Of a stretch of 22,560 nt of DNA, positions 20,349 through 22,560 are shown in pieces (position 1 is the stretch's first letter; each line of letters starts with the position of its first letter). Position numbers and translations under genes: made by a program. Source of the DNA: Cerasibacillus sp036516575 (GTDB lineage: Bacteria; Bacillota; Bacilli; Bacillales; Amphibacillaceae); NCBI RefSeq assembly GCF_036516575.1, contig NZ_DATBTY010000063.1, positions 1 to 22,560 of the forward strand, given 5' to 3'. Below the pieces are notes generated by a model. The model was not told the origin of the DNA. It worked only from the letters and a program-made list of their open reading frames with translations, and searched no databases.

Positions 20349-20501
20349 TATATAATGTGAAAATTGGTTGGAAGAATCTTAATAAAATGATTTAGGAAGG
20401 CGAATTTATTTTACCTGTTGTTATAGCATATTTTCACGTATTGTTATTTCGATGAGATTATGAGACCTGAAGTTGTGTAAGGTGAGGGCTGAACTACGAT
20501 G
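20349..20501. other. Intergenic DNA between operon 2 promoter and the repeat array
   Basis: No gene or clear motif is seen. The last part (about 20485-20501, GGGCTGAACTACGATG) faintly resembles the tail of the 53-bp repeat that follows and may be a further decayed copy. Confidence 0.3.
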
Positions 20502-20819
20502 TATTGGGTTATTTAATAGTTTACAAGTCTGTGACTGACAGCGTAGTTATTAAACATTGGAGAGGGCAATGCGATATAAGTCTGCTCTCGCAATGAGAAT
20601 TACCTTCCATTGGGGGAGGTAATGCGATTTAAGTCCGTACTTACGCTGGGAATTACCTTGCATTGGAGGGGGCAATGTGGTATAAGTTCCCACTCACGCT
20701 GGGAGTTACCATGCATTGAATGGGCCAATGCGATATAAGTCTGCTCTTGCAATGGAAATTACCATGCATTGGGGGAGGCAATGTGGTATAAGTTCGCTCT
20801 CACGATGGGAGTTACCTTT
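20502..20819. repeat. 53-bp tandem repeat array (5 clear copies, 1 degenerate)
   Basis: Exact-period units begin at 20555, 20608, 20661, 20714 and 20767, each 53 bp. Each starts with CATTG-N7-CAATG (one mismatch in unit 2), has TAAGT near position 24 and ends in TTACC plus three bases. A degenerate unit in register occupies 20502-20554. Units fall into types by their middle: units 1 and 4 (CGATATAAGTCTGCTCT), units 3 and 5 (TGGTATAAGTTC), and unit 2 intermediate. The unit length is not a multiple of three and no open frame spans the array, so it is non-coding. There are no spacers, so it is not CRISPR. Function unknown. Confidence 0.9.
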
Positions 20820-20838
20820 AAATAATTAGATAAAAATA

Positions 20839-20879
20839 GAACGTCCAAAAGCCAAACTGACTTATTGGACGTTCTTTTT
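20839..20879. terminator. Terminator after clpE
   Basis: GAACGTCCAA-N16-TTGGACGTTC, perfect 10-bp stem, followed by T5 on the plus strand and by TATTTTTAT on the minus strand, 7 bp after the clpE stop. Confidence 0.85.
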
Positions 20880-20885
20880 CAATTC

Positions 20886-22560
20886 TTATGCTCTTTGTAC
20901 TTGGATTTCATCATTTTCAACATCAATACTGACATTTTCAATCGTACCATATTCAAGTATTAAATCTGTTAATGGATCTTCAATTTTATCTTGGATGACT
21001 CGACGAAGTGGTCTTGCACCGAAGCGTTTGTCATAACCAAGTTGTGCAAGTTTTTTCTTCGCTTCAGCCGTAACCGTAAATTGAATGTTTTGGTCTTCGA
21101 TTCTTTCTTGTAGTTCATCAAGCATCAAATCAACAATCTGTACAAGATGGTCTTCTTCAAGTACATTAAATTCAATGATGGAATCAAAACGGTTTAAGAA
21201 TTCCGGTTTAAAGTAACCACTTAAACTTTCAAGTGTTGAAATGGATTCATGTCCATTATTGTTAAATCCGACATTGATCTCTTTTACACCTGTACCAGCA
21301 TTGCTTGTCATAATTATTATGGTATCCTTAAAGCTAACCGTACGGCCTTGTGAATCAGTTAAGTGACCGTCTTCCATAATTTGTAAGAACATGTTTTGAA
21401 CATCTGAATGAGCTTTTTCGATTTCGTCTAATAAGATAATTGAATATGGATTACGGCGCACCTGTTCAGTTAATTGTCCTGCTTCTTCATGGCCTACATA
21501 ACCTGGAGGTGAACCGATAATTTTAGAAACAGAGTGTTTCTCCATATATTCACTCATATCTAGACGAATCATCGCATCACGTGATCCGAACAACTCTTCA
21601 GCAAGCACTTTCGTTAATTCTGTTTTTCCTACACCAGTCGGACCAACAAATAAGAATGAGCCAGTTGGACGATCCTTCGCTTTTAATCCAGCACGACTGC
21701 GACGGATTGCTTTAGCGATTTTCTCTACTGCTTTATCTTGACCAATGACTTTCTTACTTAAATTGGTTGCCAGTTCTTTCATTTGTTCTTGTTCATCTGC
21801 TTGTAATTTCGTGACTGGAATACCTGTTTTTTCCTCTACAAGCAGTTGGATATCAGAAATATCAACATCAATGACTTGTTCTTTTCCTTTTGCTTTTTCA
21901 AGTTGTTTTTCTAATTGAATTTCTTGATATCTGAGATGAGCAGCACGTTCATAATCTTCACGCTCAGCTGCTGCTTCTTTTTCCTTCTTAATTTCGCTTA
22001 ATCGATTTTCAATTTGACCAGAATCTTTACCAGCGTTTTCAAGATTCAATCGAGAACCGACTTCATCCATTAAATCAATCGCTTTGTCTGGTAGAAAACG
22101 ATCTTGGATGTAACGATTTGACAATGTAACAAAAGCACGAATCGCTTCATCTGAGTAACGGACTTCATGGAAGGCTTCATAACGATCTTTAATACCATTT
22201 AATATTTGAATCGATTCGTCAATCGTTGGTTCCTCTACAATAATCGGTTGGAAACGTCGTTCAAGAGCTGCATCTTTTTCAATCTGACGGTATTCTTTTA
22301 ATGTTGTGGCACCGATTAATTGCATTTCTCCACGAGCAAGAGCTGGTTTCAGAATATTGCCTGCATCCATTTGTGAACCTTCTGCGGTACCTGCACCGAC
22401 TAAAAGATGAATTTCATCGACAAACAGGATAACATCTTTTCGAGATTGCAGTTCTTGGATAAGTTGTTTCATACGTTCTTCAAACTGTCCACGAACTCCT
22501 GTGTTTGCAACTAAAGAAGCAACATCAAGTAAGTAAACCTCTTTATTCATCAACTTAGCA
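20886..22560 (-). CDS. clpE: ATP-dependent Clp protease ATP-binding subunit ClpE (3' part)
   Basis: Hsp100 unfoldase that feeds ClpP. About 557 residues are visible; the open frame runs past the right edge (the codons before TTG 22553 read A-K), so the N-terminal zinc finger and first Walker A are outside. Visible parts in order: first AAA+ Walker B VILFVDEIH, arginine-finger region ERRFQP, a short UVR-type middle segment (REDYERAAHLRYQE), second-domain Walker A GPTGVGKT, pore loop GYVG, Walker B IILLDE and the C-terminal small domain. ClpE is preferred over ClpC because KLMNKEVYLLDVASLVANTG and the short middle region match ClpE best. In B. subtilis clpE is controlled by CtsR; its promoter lies outside the window. 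Confidence 0.9.
   Translation of the reverse strand, partial: AKLMNKEVYLLDVASLVANTGVRGQFEERMKQLIQELQSRKDVILFVDEIHLLVGAGTAEGSQMDAGNILKPALARGEMQLIGATTLKEYRQIEKDAALERRFQPIIVEEPTIDESIQILNGIKDRYEAFHEVRYSDEAIRAFVTLSNRYIQDRFLPDKAIDLMDEVGSRLNLENAGKDSGQIENRLSEIKKEKEAAAEREDYERAAHLRYQEIQLEKQLEKAKGKEQVIDVDISDIQLLVEEKTGIPVTKLQADEQEQMKELATNLSKKVIGQDKAVEKIAKAIRRSRAGLKAKDRPTGSFLFVGPTGVGKTELTKVLAEELFGSRDAMIRLDMSEYMEKHSVSKIIGSPPGYVGHEEAGQLTEQVRRNPYSIILLDEIEKAHSDVQNMFLQIMEDGHLTDSQGRTVSFKDTIIIMTSNAGTGVKEINVGFNNNGHESISTLESLSGYFKPEFLNRFDSIIEFNVLEEDHLVQIVDLMLDELQERIEDQNIQFTVTAEAKKKLAQLGYDKRFGARPLRRVIQDKIEDPLTDLILEYGTIENVSIDVENDEIQVQRA

Noticed and set aside
20502..20819. CRISPR array
   Set aside because: Units abut without spacers, diverge from each other and no cas genes are present.

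Overview
The window looks like chromosomal DNA of a low-GC, endospore-forming Bacillaceae bacterium. Three things point there. The opening 77 bases are the 5' end of a 16S rRNA gene on the minus strand, with a start typical of the Oceanobacillus/Virgibacillus group. The gene order ygzB-perR-bcp-ygaD-ygaC-sspE-mutY-yfhP-yfhH-recX-yfhF is essentially that of the Bacillus subtilis rrnD-yfhF region in reverse. There is also a gamma-type small acid-soluble spore protein gene. The species assignment is inference; no search was possible.

Layout. 1-580: rRNA start, leader and tandem rRNA promoters, all reading left. 582-11616: the conserved core. It holds YgzB, the peroxide sensor PerR with candidate PerR boxes, a D-2-hydroxyacid dehydrogenase, the thiol peroxidase Bcp, a secreted DUF1002 protein, an ABC exporter (YgaD), the nucleotide phosphatase YgaC/NtdP, a short SspE, MutY, the membrane hydrolase-like YfhP, YfhH, RecX and the YfhF epimerase. 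Most transcription units end in clear intrinsic terminators.

11617-14831: an accessory stretch. A GNAT acetyltransferase gene is preceded by a structured, about 215-nt leader that begins at a predicted start site, carries a tRNA T-arm-like hairpin and has a chain of mutually exclusive helices ending at the Shine-Dalgarno sequence. I regard this as the best candidate for an undescribed regulatory RNA here. It is followed by an intergenic cluster of DnaA boxes far from any dnaA/dnaN gene, a small unknown gene, an XRE regulator, and a ykkCD-type small multidrug resistance pair that lacks the guanidine-I riboswitch known from B. subtilis ykkCD.

14832-20348: two GntR/YtrA-type regulator plus ABC transporter operons that converge on one shared terminator hairpin. 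Each has a strong palindrome lying over its own -10 element, which implies autorepression. The first (GntR, DUF1648/DUF5808 protein, YxlE-like, YxlF-like ATPase, YxlG-like permease) resembles the transporter part of the B. subtilis sigY operon. The second is GntR, a YtrB-like ATPase and an unrecognised membrane protein.

20349-22560: a non-coding array of exact-period 53-bp tandem repeats (five clear copies and one degenerate copy), then the 3' part of clpE on the minus strand, running off the window.
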